From the NCBI RefSeq assembly GCF_000002425.4, contig NC_037253.1, forward strand, positions 4,839,573 to 4,903,572: a stretch of 64,000 nucleotides of DNA, in the 5' to 3' direction. This document shows positions 49,601 through 62,233 of the stretch, one piece after another. Numbering within the stretch: position 1 is the stretch's first letter; every line of letters starts with the position of its first letter. The translations under genes were made by a program, and so were the position numbers. Below the pieces are notes generated by a model. It ran no database searches, was not told where the DNA came from, and saw nothing but the letters and a program-made list of their open reading frames with translations. The DNA is from Physcomitrium patens (Eukaryota; Streptophyta; Bryopsida; Funariales; Funariaceae).

Positions 49601-50760
49601 TTTTAAAATAAGTTTATGAAATTTCAGATAGAAGTAGTACCTTTTGTTGCAGTTCTCAAGAAATAAAACTTTTAGAATTTAGATTTTTTATAAAAAAAAA
49701 ACCTCTAATTTAGAAAAGGATAGTATTCTATCTTCATAATTTGGTAGCTCTATTTTAGAAGGCTTTTTTTCATTACTCACAAGTCTTAAATCCACAAGAA
49801 TTAATTTTCTAGAGAATTAATAAAATGTAGATTCCAAAAAGCTAGGATTCAATCATATTAGAGCAAGGGCATGGTAGGAGTATTGATTTTTATAGAAAGT
49901 GATTTGTTGTCTTTAAATTCAAGTGGGTGAATGAATATCTGACTTTAGAAGGTAAGAATAAGAGGATTGATCATGTTGACAAAAATTAATTATGAAATTT
50001 AACTCTATTGGATAAAAAAATGTATGGATGAAGCTATATCAAATTGGATGAATTTTATTAAATAAAAATTTATTTTAATTAGATAAATTCTTATTTATAG
50101 ATGAAAAATTATTCTTAGATGAAGTTTTAAATTTGGATGATAACTAATACTAAAAAGATTAAAATAAAAATTATATAAATATTCCTTCTTTTAATTTTAA
50201 TATTGATGAATTATTTAAGTGTTGATATTATTTTTTATGGTTGTTTGAGTGTGAGTTTAATTAGCCAAATAAATTAAGTTTTTTTATAAAGAAGTAAGAA
50301 AGAATTTACGTAATCAATTCATATATTAATTAATAGTTATGAACTAGAATAAAACACCTAAACTAAGGATTTGTTTAATTCACAATTGGGAGGTTATTAG
50401 ACTTATTGGACATAAATCAAACACTTAGGAAGAATTGTTAGAATCATTAGATAATCAAATCATTGTGAATTACAATAGGCTCTCAATTAATGGAAGTTTA
50501 TTTTAATTCATAATTTAGTTAAATAAGAACTTATGAAATCAAAAGTATAGGATATCAATTTTTGATGATGATCTTGTTGAATATTCAATAATCGACACAT
50601 ATCTATAAGGATCCAAATTTTTTTTATAAATATAATAGAAGCTCCAACTAGAAATTAAGATTATCATATAAAATTCTTAATCAAGTTCGTATCAATATAT
50701 TCTTTTAATACATCTAACTCATTCTGTAATAAGTTATAGATTGGTTTAAATGGCAGTTAA
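46695..50760 (-). mobile_element. Old Ty3/gypsy fossil, minus strand, with a 1.8-kb inner insertion
   Basis: Diverged relative of the 23.4-29.8 kb element. Minus-strand parts: integrase remnant about 46700-47420 (NQVLEQYLRCT is still readable), RNase H about 47780-48130, reverse transcriptase 48180-48682 resuming at 50513-50760. The region between is a separate insertion with clean target copies. No LTR of its own is seen. It carries dozens of breaks and is clearly old. Its right edge is the start of the younger gypsy copy. Confidence 0.8.
48683..50512. mobile_element. Solo-LTR-like insertion, 1.8 kb, inside the old gypsy fossil
   Basis: The old gypsy reverse-transcriptase similarity stops at 48682 and resumes at 50513, with an exact 5-bp duplication ATTTA on both sides (48678-48682 and 50513-50517). 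The insert begins TGTGAGTCATT and ends TTTTAATTCATA, close to a TGTGAG...CTCACA inverted terminus. No coding sequence recognised. Its last 60-70 bases resemble about 35880-35950, which suggests a second copy there. A weak primer-site-like GGTATAAGAGC lies at about 49353. Confidence 0.7.
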
Positions 50761-50761
50761 G

Positions 50762-51322
50762 TGTCACGGACATAATCATGTAAGCTAGTAATTATATATA
50801 CAAATAGATAGAAGTAAGTAAAAGTTGGTAAAAGTAAGTTAATTCTATAGTATTTAATATGAAAGCTTCCTAGAAGCTTCATAGACGTTGCTTTGACTTC
50901 ATAGGTGTCTTTAATTGACTATTTGGATTAGAAACGTAGTCAACAAGTTGGCCATGTGCCACACATGTTGTTAGCTTGAAGATCAAGCTAATAATGTGGC
51001 CCACACGTAGAAAAACTTGCCTAGTAAGTCAAGGCATGTGTCCTACAAAGTCAACACATATTGGAGGTCCTATAGAACATCGCCACATAGCCCCTAGTTA
51101 GATAGTATATATAGAAACAAGAGCGAAGGCTTCTTCACTCTTATCAACTCCTTTCTTGCTTCTAGTCTAGTTTCAAGGATCTTTAATTTTCTTGTCTTTT
51201 GGCAATAGCCATTCCAGTTTCTCTTTCAATATATATACTTGTTTATATATATTTTGTTACCTCTTTTTGAGTGAAGGATCACTTGTCTGAATTACTTTTT
51301 CATCGAGTTCTTGTCCTTGATA
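50762..51322 (+). repeat. gypsy copy 2 5' LTR (561 bp)
   Basis: Reverse-complement match to the 555-bp LTRs at 23425 and 29253, differing at roughly one site in twenty. About 24 bp inside, AATATCAGAG (51345-51354) partly resembles a tRNA-Met primer site. Confidence 0.88.
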
Positions 51323-54300
51323 GATTGATAAGAGTACACCTACAATATCAGAGTTTTGTCTAATCTTGATTAAGAGTGGATTACCCTTTTTTCTTGATAA
51401 GACATAAGCATATTAGAAGTTGCGGATTACCCTCTTCTAAACTGATATTGTCCTTAGTATTTTCTTTGTTTTCAAGACCTTTCTTCTATTTGTCTTGAGC
51501 GATATTAGACATCTTCTCCCTTCTAAGTGTTATCATGGCAGAATTTGTTGAAATGAAGAGTGCAATGGCACAAATGCAAGAACAATTGAGGGAATTAATG
51601 CTTGCGATGCATCAACTCAATTTACCACCACAAAGAGCAACAAGATTGGCAAGAAGTGAAGATATAGAAATGGTTGGAGCTGCTTTAACATCTGCATCAA
51701 ACCATGTCATTTCTCCTATGGTGGAACACCCTTCAAGTGTTAGAGAACCAAGAATTATCCTACCCAAAAAGTTTGATGGCACCAGATGTAAGTTTCGACG
51801 ATTTATCAATCAAGTACAATTTTTGATTGAACTTCAACCCCAAAGCTATCCAACTCCAGGATCACAAGTTAGATTCATTGGTTCGCTTCTTTCAAGTTCA
51901 GCACTATCATGGTTTTCATCTTTTCTTGAACGATGAGATCCAATATTGGATAATCTAGAGGCTTTTTTGGCGGAGTTTCGATCCATGTATGGAGAACATG
52001 ATACAATTCGTGTTGCAACCAATAAGATCCATATTTTATGACAAGACAATCGATCAGTAACGTTATATGCTTCACAATTTTGACAACTTGCAACTGATAT
52101 CAAGTGGGATGATGCTGCACTTATTAGCCAATTTCTCTATGGATTATAATATGAGGTAAAAAAATTAATGCTCAACTTATCTGATCCTCAAATATTGAGT
52201 CAAGCAATTGACTTTGTTGTGAAGTGCGACAATTGCCTTTTTGAATTCCGATCTGAGAACCATATAAGTGGACCTCAATATTATTATAATTCAATGGCAA
52301 CACTAACACCTCTTCAACTCATATATTCGGAAATTGAGGATATACAAATTGATGCAGTACGTTTCAAACATCTTAGTGAGCAAGGAAAGACTCATCGTCG
52401 TCAAGAAGGATTATATTTATATTGTGGAGAACCAAAGCACACTGCTCAACATTATCCAAAGAAACGATGCAATCACAAAATGAGGAGTATGGTTGTGAAA
52501 GAAGACAATATGTCGAAAAACGAGTTTCTTCAGCTACAATAGGGACCGTGCGGCCGGAACCTTACACAACATCTAGTGAAGGTCCTATTCTCTCCTCAGA
52601 GCCCTCTCCTTGTTTTACATTAAATGTTATTTTAGGACCTAAACATTACAAAGTCTCTGCCTTGTTAGATTCAAGAGCCTCAACATGTTTTTTAGATGAA
52701 GAATTTACTAAAAGACATAGCATATCTTTAGTAAAGAAAACTAAACCTATTCATGTAGAAGTCATAGATAGTCGTCCATTGTCTTTTGGAGATATTACTC
52801 ACGAAACCCTTCTTATAGAAGTAATAATCAATGGTCATAATAGTTTTGTAGTATTTAATATCATTAGATCTTTCTCTAACCCAGTCATTTTAGGTTTATC
52901 ATGGTTAGAAAAATACAACCCTCAAATAGATTGGATTTCCCAAACTCTTATTTTTTCTAAAAGTATAACTAACAGTGTAGTTAATCAAATAGAGAGTCAT
53001 AAATCCAGTTAAATTAAATCCGTATTTATAGGTGCAAAAGCTTTCTTGCATGCTGCAATGAAAGAATCACCATATATTATTTATGCCACATCTATTTCTA
53101 CTGGTGAAAAGACTTCAAGTGGCATTCCAAGCCAATATCAAGAATTTCAAGATGTATTTGAAAAAATGAATGTGGATACACTCCCGAAACATCGTTCCTA
53201 TGATTACTCAATTGACCTTCAAGAAGGATCACAACCCCCATTCGAACCAATCTACAGTTTATCACAAAATGAGTTGACTGCACTCAAGAAGTATATTGAA
53301 GAAAATCTAGCCAAGAATTTCATACGCCATTCTAAATCTCCGACAGGAGCTCCAATTCTATTTGTGAAGAAAAAAGATGGGTCATTGCAGATGTATGTTG
53401 ATTATCGAGGACTCAACAAGATTACCATCAAGAACAGGTATCCACTACCTTTAATATCTGGACTTCTTGATCAGTTGAATCAAACTAAGATCTATACAAA
53501 AATAGATCTTCGGAGAGCATACAATCTAGTATGCATCAAAGAAGGAGATGAATGGAAGACTACGTTTCAAACTAGGTATGGACATTTTGAATACAACGTC
53601 ATGCCTTTTGGACTTACAAATGCACCAGCAGCTTTTCAATATCTAATGAATGATGTTTTTCGAGAGTTTTTGGACGATTTTGTGGTCTGTTATCTAGACG
53701 ACATCTTGATCTATTCTAAGAATCCAGAAGAACATGAACTTCATGTTCGTCATGTATTACAAAAATTAAGAGATGCAAGACTCTATGCCAAGATAGAAAA
53801 GTGTGTATTCCATACTACTCAAGTCGATTTCTTAGGTTATATCATTTCAAATGATGGACTTATGATGGATCCTATGAAAATTCAAACTATTATAGATTGG
53901 AAGATCCCAAAAATGGTAAGAGATGTCCAATGTTTTTAGGGATTTGCCAACTACTATCGGATCTTCATCAAAGACTTCTCTCGAGTTGCAGCTCCACTTA
54001 TACGTTTGACTTGTAAAGACAAACTCCAATGGAATCAAGAAGCGGAAGTTGCTTTTGAATCTTTGAAGATAATATTTGTTTCTGCACCAATCTTGTATCG
54101 TGTTGATTTTTTCAAAGCATTCTTTATGGAAACAGATGCATCGAACTTTGCTCTGGGTGCAATTTTATCACAAATGGGAACAAATGACAAACTTCATCCA
54201 GTAGCCTTTCATTCAAGAAAATTCTCAGCAGCAGAAATCAATTATGAGATCCACAACAAAGAATTTCTTGTAATTGTGGATTCTTTTCAAGAATGGCGTC

Positions 54301-56340
54301 ATTATCTAGAAGGCGCTTCCAGTCCAGTCACCGTGTATACGGATCACAAGAACCTCGAATATTTTATGTGAGCACGCGTATTAAATCGTCGCTAAACTCG
54401 TTAGAGCATGTCTTTATCAAGATTCGAGTTCATCATCACTTATCGGCCTGGAAAACAACAAGGTTTGTCCAATGCCTTGTCTAGATGTTCTTATCTTGCA
54501 CCAAAAGAAGGAGATGCAGCTTTTGAGCAACAAAGAACGGTTCTCTTGAAGCCACAGCAATTTCACCTTCGAGCAATAAAATCAACATTGACTGTTGATT
54601 TAACTTTTCTTAAACAAGTCTAGTTAAGTATGTCTTCAAACCCTCTTGTTCATGATATCAAGAATAATTCTTCTAAATCTCATGATCCCTCTAAATTTGA
54701 ATTCAAGAACAACCTACTCTATTTCGAAGGACGCCTATATGTTCTAGAAGGAGAAGCACGTTTACGTGTTGTTCAAGCTCGTCACGACTTCCCAGCAGTA
54801 GGGCATTTTGGATATAATAAGACTTTGGAGCTGATATCTAAGGATTTTTGGTGGCCTCAAATGTGGAAGGCAGTTAAAGATTTTGTACAACCATGTGATG
54901 TTTGCTCAAGATCGAAAACTCCTCGTCATCGACCTTTTGGACTTCTTCAGCCATTATCCATTCCAGAACAACCATGGTCTTCTGTTTCTATGGACTTCAT
55001 CACGGATCTTCCAATCTCAGGTTCTTATGACTCTATATTCGTGATAGTAGATCGTTTTACCAAGATGGCACATTTTGTACCATGTACAAAATCTATCACA
55101 GGTGAAGAAACAGCTAAGCTCTTTCTTGACAATATCTATCGCTATAATGGATTACCCAAGGATATTATATCAGATAGGGGAACTCAATTTGTATCAAGAT
55201 TTTGGCGGACTCTTTTCAAGATTCTTAAAGTGGATATAAAACTATCTTCGACATTCCATCCTCAAACTGATGGACAAACAGAGCGTGTTAATCAAGTTTT
55301 GGAGCAATATTTAAGATGTACCATTAGTTACCAACAAGATGATTGGACAACTCTTTTGCCATTGGCAGAGTTTGCTTACAATAACACGATACATTCTTTT
55401 ACAAAACAAACACCTTTCTTTACTAATTATGGTTATCATCCACGACTTGATACTTTTGACTTTTCAAAAGTTGATAATCCTGTTGCGAAAGATTTGGCAA
55501 TTCATTTATTAGAGCTACATACAACGATGAAGGTGCAGTTAAAAGAGGCTCAAGAACCACAAAAGGTCAATGCGGATGTCTATCGAAAGGAACAACCATC
55601 ATTCATCTTGAGTGATAAGGTATGGCTACTTCATCGCAATATCAAGACCACTCGTCCTTGTGACAAGTTGGACTATCGAAGGCTGGGACCATTTTCTATT
55701 TCTGCTCAAATCAATCCAGTTGCATATTGTTTATATCTACCGGAGTCAATGAAAATCCATCCAGTATTCCATGTATCTCTTCTTGAACCATACAAGACAG
55801 TGGACATACCAAGAAGATGACAAGCTCCACCTCCTCCTATAGAAGTGGACAATAATGAAGAGTTTGAAGTAGAAGAAGTCTTAGATTCAAGGCGGTGCCG
55901 AAATAAATTAGAATATCTTGTCCATTGACGTGGATATGGTATTAGTGAATGCACATGGGAGCCAATAAAGAATCTTGCAAATGCAGCAAAGGCGGTGGAG
56001 GCTTTTCATCGACAACATCCATCAAAATCAAGATAAAAACCTTCTTTATAAAAGAAACAACATCTATGCAAGATAACATTCTACTTTCAATTCTTGTTCG
56101 TAGCTTCTTTGTAGTAGTGACGCTCAACAGATGGAGAATCAACAACCAGCGGATTCGACTCAAGAGCCTTCATTTGTTGACCTGTCGGATGAGACATTAT
56201 GATTGTCACAACCTTCAAGACGACGCAATCGAGATGAAGATCTTCAAGAACGACATGTTCTTCCTCGAATATATGGCGAGATACAACATGTTTGGTATCA
56301 CGATTTGGGAAGGGACTCCCGATGTTTGGTGATTATGGTC
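50762..56340 (+). mobile_element. Ty3/gypsy chromovirus, younger copy 2, plus strand
   Basis: Close relative of 23425-29807. One LTR is seen at 50762-51322 (starts TGTCACGG, 561 bp). Parts in order: gag about 51535-52330, zinc-knuckle remnant near 52420-52470, protease near 52650-52720 (ALLDSRAST), reverse transcriptase about 53250-53940 (YLDDILIYS), RNase H 54006-54371, integrase about 54750-55720 (DRGTQF; HVSLLEPYK at its end), chromodomain about 55865-56030, and the start of the extra 3' reading frame from 56131. No second LTR is found; at about 56340 it abuts an older gypsy element. A handful of breaks, shared in pattern with the other young copy. Inactive. Confidence 0.92.
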
Positions 56341-56589
56341 AGCGACTAAATATGTTGCTAAATTTTAAAACCTTGCTTGCAAAATGGATTGAAATAACAA
56401 AGCCCTTATCAATGAATTTTGATATGGATTAAAAAACAAGATCAAAGATTTGTTATTGACAATACCAAAAGCAAATTCTTTAGAATAATTTATAGTTCAA
56501 GCCATTGCATATAATAATCACCTATTTAAAAGACATTAAGAATAAAAATTTGACTAAAGAGAATAATTCAAGTAATGATAGTGTCATGA

Positions 56590-57582
56590 TGTAATACAAC
56601 TAATAGGTGAAAATAATGAAAAATTATCATATTATATTATAGAAGATCTTTCTTCAAATATTTTAGTAAATTATCTTAAAAAATAAATAATAATCCAAAA
56701 GAAATTAAAATTAAAGGTGTAAATGCTATCTTTTTTCAAAGTATACTTCTACTTATTTTGAAAGGCCATAAATAAGGCAAAACAAGGTAGATTAGAAAAA
56801 TAAAAGATATGAACATATGTAGAAAGAAATTAGAAATTTATTTTAATAAAAATTAATTCAAAAGGGTAAAATTTGATACTCAAAAAGAACCAATTATCAA
56901 CTTGGATCGAAATCAGACCTTGAGGCACAAAACTAGGCACCTATGGCAACTCTAGGGTTCTTTTGCAAATCAAAGAGTAAGATTTGAGAGCAAACTTGAT
57001 AGAGTTTCTTTAAGTATTAATTTTGAGGGACTTGAGTATGTAATGACTTTGTAAGAGCTTTGCAAATTCATAGTTGTTTTGGATGATTTTGGAATTTGTG
57101 ATTTAAAAAGAATATTATGTTTTAGAGAATTTTGTGACTTTGATAGTAGATCTACAATTCAAATTTTGAGGACTTATAAAAATTGTTGTTTAAAGTATAT
57201 ATTGTAAGTTTGAGCTTGATCAAATAGTTGAATTGAAGGTTATTGAATCTCAAGTAGGTTGAAGTATTAGAAATTGAAATTTGATAGGCAATTAGGATTT
57301 TTTAAGATTTTTAATAATCTACTAGTTGGATTGAAGTGAAATTTTTGTGTAAAGGTAATAGACTTGATTTGCTACATGTATGTAAAATTTAAAAATAATT
57401 AAATGATTTAAAAAGATATATTGGCACTAGAAGTTTAATATTTAGATTGGAATAGGAGGCTGGCCAATATCTGAGTAAGTTTTAGGATTTTTCTTCTATT
57501 TGAATTATGTTCTTGTAATTTCTATTCTACCTTCCATAGCTAAGTGCTTGATGCATTCTCAAGCAAGAATTCACATATTACA
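56590..57582 (+). repeat. TGTAATA-ended repeat, copy B, inside old gypsy
   Basis: Begins TGTAATAC and ends ATATTACA, a 7-bp inverted terminus. It aligns with 62234-63794 over both ends (for example AGATTAGAAAAATAAA near 56790 and CATTCTCAAG near 57555) but lacks most of the minisatellite section. It interrupts gag-like sequence of the old gypsy element. No target duplication could be confirmed. Confidence 0.65.
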
Positions 57583-60500
57583 ATAATGGTAGCTCTTAAG
57601 TTTTCATAAACATATTCATTAAAGTCAGAACTTATTCGAATTGATGCAATATATTTTAAATTGATCACTAAGTAGAAAAAGACTTAATGTCATTAAGAAG
57701 ATTTGTGCCTATATTATAGAGAAGCTAAGTATATTATTCAACATTATCTAAGAATCAATGCAATTACAATATGAAGAGTATGTTTGCCAAAAAAGATAAT
57801 GTGTTGAAAAAGAAGTTTTTTTAATTATAATAGGGACCATGTAGCTAGAATCATATACAATATCTTGTAAGGATCTTATTTTTTTTTCACATCCTTCATC
57901 TTATTTTATAATAGATGTATGTTCAAAACCTAAAAATCAAAAAAAATTAGTTTATTTTGTAGATAAAGACTTTATTAAAAAAAAAAAACTTTAATCAAAA
58001 AAACTTTAATCAAAAAAACTAAATCTATACATGTAAAAGTCATAGATCATCATTTGTTGTTTTTTGAAGATATTACGTATAAATTTCTTCTTTTAGATGT
58101 AATATTTAATGGTCGTAATAATATAATAATGTTTAATGTAATAAGAGCTTCTTCCAACTTAGTTATTTTAAGAATATCATGGTAAAAAAAATATAATCTT
58201 TAGATGAATTGGATTTTTCATAACCTTTATTTTTCTTATAATTTAATTTAAAATTCCTTTAGTCAAGTAGAAATACATAAGTCTAGTACATCCAAACTTT
58301 TATTGAAAGGTGAAAAAGCTTTTATGCATGTGGCAAAAAGAAGGTTAACTTTTGCTATATATTCTACACATATTTTTTATGATAGAAAGACATCAAATGG
58401 CATTCTTAGCCAATATCAAAATTTCCAAGATATTTTTGAAAAGAATAACATAGATATTCTATCTAAGCATTGGCCTTATAATTGTTAAATTGATCTTCAA
58501 GAATGAATTCAACCACCATTTGGACCAATCTAAAACTTATCATGAGATAAGTTGGCTATATTAAAAAAAATACATTAATAAGATTGGCTAAAAAAATCAT
58601 ATACCATTCAAAATCTCAAATAGAAGCTCTTATCTTTTTTGTAAAGAAAAATAATGAATCTCTATGGATGTCCATAGACTATTAAAGATTTAATAAGATC
58701 ACCATTAAGAATAGGTATCTTTTATCTTTGATTTCAAGACTTCTTCACTAATTCAATCAAATAAAGATTTATACAAAAATAGATCTATAAAGAGCAAATA
58801 ATATGATTTGTATTATAAAAAGAAATAAATAGAAGAATATTTTTTGGACTAAGTATGAACATTTCAAATATAATATCATACCTTTTGGACTTACAACTAC
58901 ACTAATCACTTTTTAACATCTTATAAATGATATTTTTTATGAATTCTTTAATGATTTTATTTATATCATTTAGAAAATATTCTAATCTATTCTAATAGTA
59001 CAAAAGAATATAAATTTTATATTTTTTGTATATTATAAAAATTTAAAAATATAAGATTACATATCAAGATGAAAAAGTATATATTCCATACTATTCAAGT
59101 TGACTTCTTAGGGCACATTATTTCCAACAAAGGCCTCATGATAGATGCCAAGAAGATCCAAACTATCATAGATTGGAATATTTCAAGAATAATAAAAGAT
59201 GTATAATGCTTTTTAGGCTTTGTCAATTACTACCAAATCTTCATTAAGAACTTTTCTTAAGTTGCAGCTCCGCTTACACATTTAATTTATAAAGACAAAC
59301 TTAAATGGAATAAAGAAGCTAAAGTATTATTTGATGCTTTAAAAAATAAATTAATTTCTATACCAATCTTTTATTTTGTTGAATTTTTAATTTATTTTTT
59401 ATAGAAAAAGATATATTAGACTTTATCTTGGATGCAATATTGTCACAAATAGGCACAGATGACAAATTCTATTTAATAGCTTTTATTCAAAGAAATTTTT
59501 AGCAACAAAGATCAACTACAAAATTTACAATAAAAAACTTTTTATAATTAAAGATTCTTTTTAAGAATAGCATCACTATCTAGAAGGCGCTTTTAATTTA
59601 GTCACTATATATAAAAACTATTTCAAGTGAAAAAACAACTAAAGTTTTTCTTTACAATATTGATCACTATTATGGATTGCTAAAGGATATTATATCAAAT
59701 AGAAAGACATAATATGTATCAAGTTTTTAGAAAACTTTTTAAGATATTAAAGGTAGATATAAAATTATCTTCAGTCTTTTATTTCCAAACTAATGGATAA
59801 AAAAAATGGGTATATCAAGTTCTGGAGTAGTATTTGAGGTGTACCATCAACTATCATTAAGATAATTAGATAATTCTTTTACCATTGGTAGAGTTTACAA
59901 ATATTAATTTGGTATATTTTTCCACTCAATAAACACCTTTCTTCACCAATTATAATTATCATCTACAATTAGATACTTGTAACTATTCAAATGTTGATAA
60001 TCATACAACAAAAGATTTAACAAATTATTTATTATAGCTATATGTAATAATAAAGGCATTCTTAAAAAAAAACTCAAGAACCAAAAAAGATTAATATGGA
60101 TGCCTATTGCAAGAAATAACCACAATTTAATATAAGTGATAAGGTATAATTACTTTGTCACAATATCAAGACTATTTATCCTTCTGATAACTTAGATAAT
60201 TGTATGGATGGGCCTTTTCTTATTTTTTAAAAAATAAATTTAATTAATTATTAATTATATTTATCTAAGTTAATGAAGATCTATCCTATTTTATACATGT
60301 CTCTTTTTAAGTCATATAAGACAATAAATATTCTAAAAAGACAAATACTATTGCCTCATATAGAAGTAAATAATTATTAAGAATTCGAGGTCGAAGAAAA
60401 CTTAAATTTAAAGCAACACCAAAATAAGTTAGAATATCTTTTTCATTGATATAAATATAATATTAGTAAACATATATGGAAGCTAGCAAAGAATCTCGCA

Positions 60501-60829
60501 AATGTAGTTGAGAAGGTTAAAACTTTTTATTAATGACATCTTTTAAAATTAAGGTGAAGAGTCAAATAATTTTTTATTATAAAAGAAAAGATATTCAATG
60601 ATGATTGCATCCTATCTTCTATCCTTCATTTAAAATTCTTTGTATTTTAGTAATATCAACGAGATAGAAAATCTATAATAAGTATATTCAATTCAAAAAC
60701 CATCATTTGTTGACATACTGAATGAGACATTGTGATTGTTATAGCCTTCAAGATGATATAATTAAGACGAATATCCTTAAAAATGACATATTCTTACTCA
60801 AATAGATGGTAAAATATAACACTATTGTA

Positions 60830-62080
60830 CTAGAAAGCGTTTGCTTCAAAAAAAAGTTGAGCCTTTGACTATCACTAATTGCTCAAATAACTTGCAAGTT
60901 TATAAAAGGCAAATATTATTTTTAACTTATCTTCAAAAAGATAATTATATAAAATATACATATTTAAAATGCACAAGAATATCCAAGATATAATTATATA
61001 TCTTAAAATCACTTCTATTCCTATGGAGATTCTTTTTGTATATATATCACTCAATAACTTCTAATCTAATTGTCTAGTTGGATTCAAAATTTTCTACAAG
61101 TTAACTTATATTTTTTATAACTTTTATACAAAAAATAAACTATAAATTTGTTATAGATCTTTAGATATGATTTTATTTCTAACATGTACTAAATATGTCA
61201 ATTTTCAAGGACTTATCTACTAAATCCACCATATCTCAAAAATCCAATACTCAAGTACTATGAATTTTTCATATCCAACTTCTTAACATAATTTTCTATA
61301 TTTGTGAAAATTTTGACTCAAAGTTTCATCCAAAAAGTCAAGATATAGTCCAAATTAAAACTTCTATGAAAAGAACTCACTTACAAACTCCAATTTTTTA
61401 AGTACTAACTTCCAATAGTTTATTTTTCCTTGTTCTAAATTGAAAGATATCAATTTCTTGGCATAAAATTTATCTTTTTAAATCAACTTTTGAATCTCAC
61501 TTTTTGATTCTTAAATGCCTTCTTACAACTCTATATATGCTTAAAAGAGTAATAGTAGATACAAAGTTTATATCCTAACTTCAAACAATCATATTTCTCT
61601 CATCAGAATCTCAATCACATATTTCTTTCATTTTATTTTTAGCTTAGAATACAAGCTTTTTGAATCCAACTTCCAAACTTTGAATACATTATCTTGCCTC
61701 AAATGGTCTGCCTTGTCTCAAATATGTTACTTTAAAGTAGTCTCAAACTCTAGTATGATCCTAAACAACATCTTGAAGCCTATTGGGTACTACTTTCAAC
61801 CCATAGAAAATAAAGTCCTTTATCACTCATCTTATCCATCTACATGGAATGGCTTAGGAGTCAAAATATTATACTTTTGACATCAAAGCTCCTCTAAATT
61901 CTTTATTAATAAATCCTAAAATTTCTATTTTTAATTACAAAATTTAAACTACAAACTTAAAAAAATTAGATAAGAATATTATTCTATTTATTCTTTATTT
62001 TATTTTATTTTATTTTTAATTATAATTCAAAATTTTATAATATTTCATATTATTTTTATATATTATATTACTTTCCAACA
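60830..62080. repeat. Insertion of about 1.25 kb in the extra-frame region of old gypsy
   Basis: Gypsy similarity stops near 60830 and resumes at about 62085. The inserted sequence has no coding potential. Part of it (about 61130-61480) resembles about 33380-33660 in reverse complement, so it is a dispersed repeat. The edges read TGTACTAG and CTTTCCAACA, which could be LTR termini, but no clear target duplication was seen. Confidence 0.5.
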
Positions 62081-62233
62081 TGACAACACATTTGTTATCA
62101 CAACCTTAGAAGAAACTTCCAATATTTGGTGATTTTATTCGAGGTAGAAATGACTTTTGATGGTATATCCAATATTTTAAACATCTAAGGATATATCCAA
62201 TATTTTAACCTTTCTTCATGGAACTTATTGTTG

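Larger units (their letters stand above)
56340..62230 (+). mobile_element. Old Ty3/gypsy fossil, plus strand, with two inner insertions
   Basis: Diverged copy of the same gypsy lineage. It starts within gag-like sequence at about 56340-56589, is interrupted by the TGTAATA repeat, and resumes at about 57600 with nucleocapsid and protease remnants (to about 58240), reverse transcriptase about 58380-59280, RNase H about 59340-59600, integrase about 59640-60230, chromodomain remnant about 60380-60540 and the extra 3' frame remnant about 60640-60830. A second insertion of about 1.25 kb follows, and gypsy similarity returns at about 62085-62200. No LTR pair found. Dozens of breaks; old. Confidence 0.78.
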
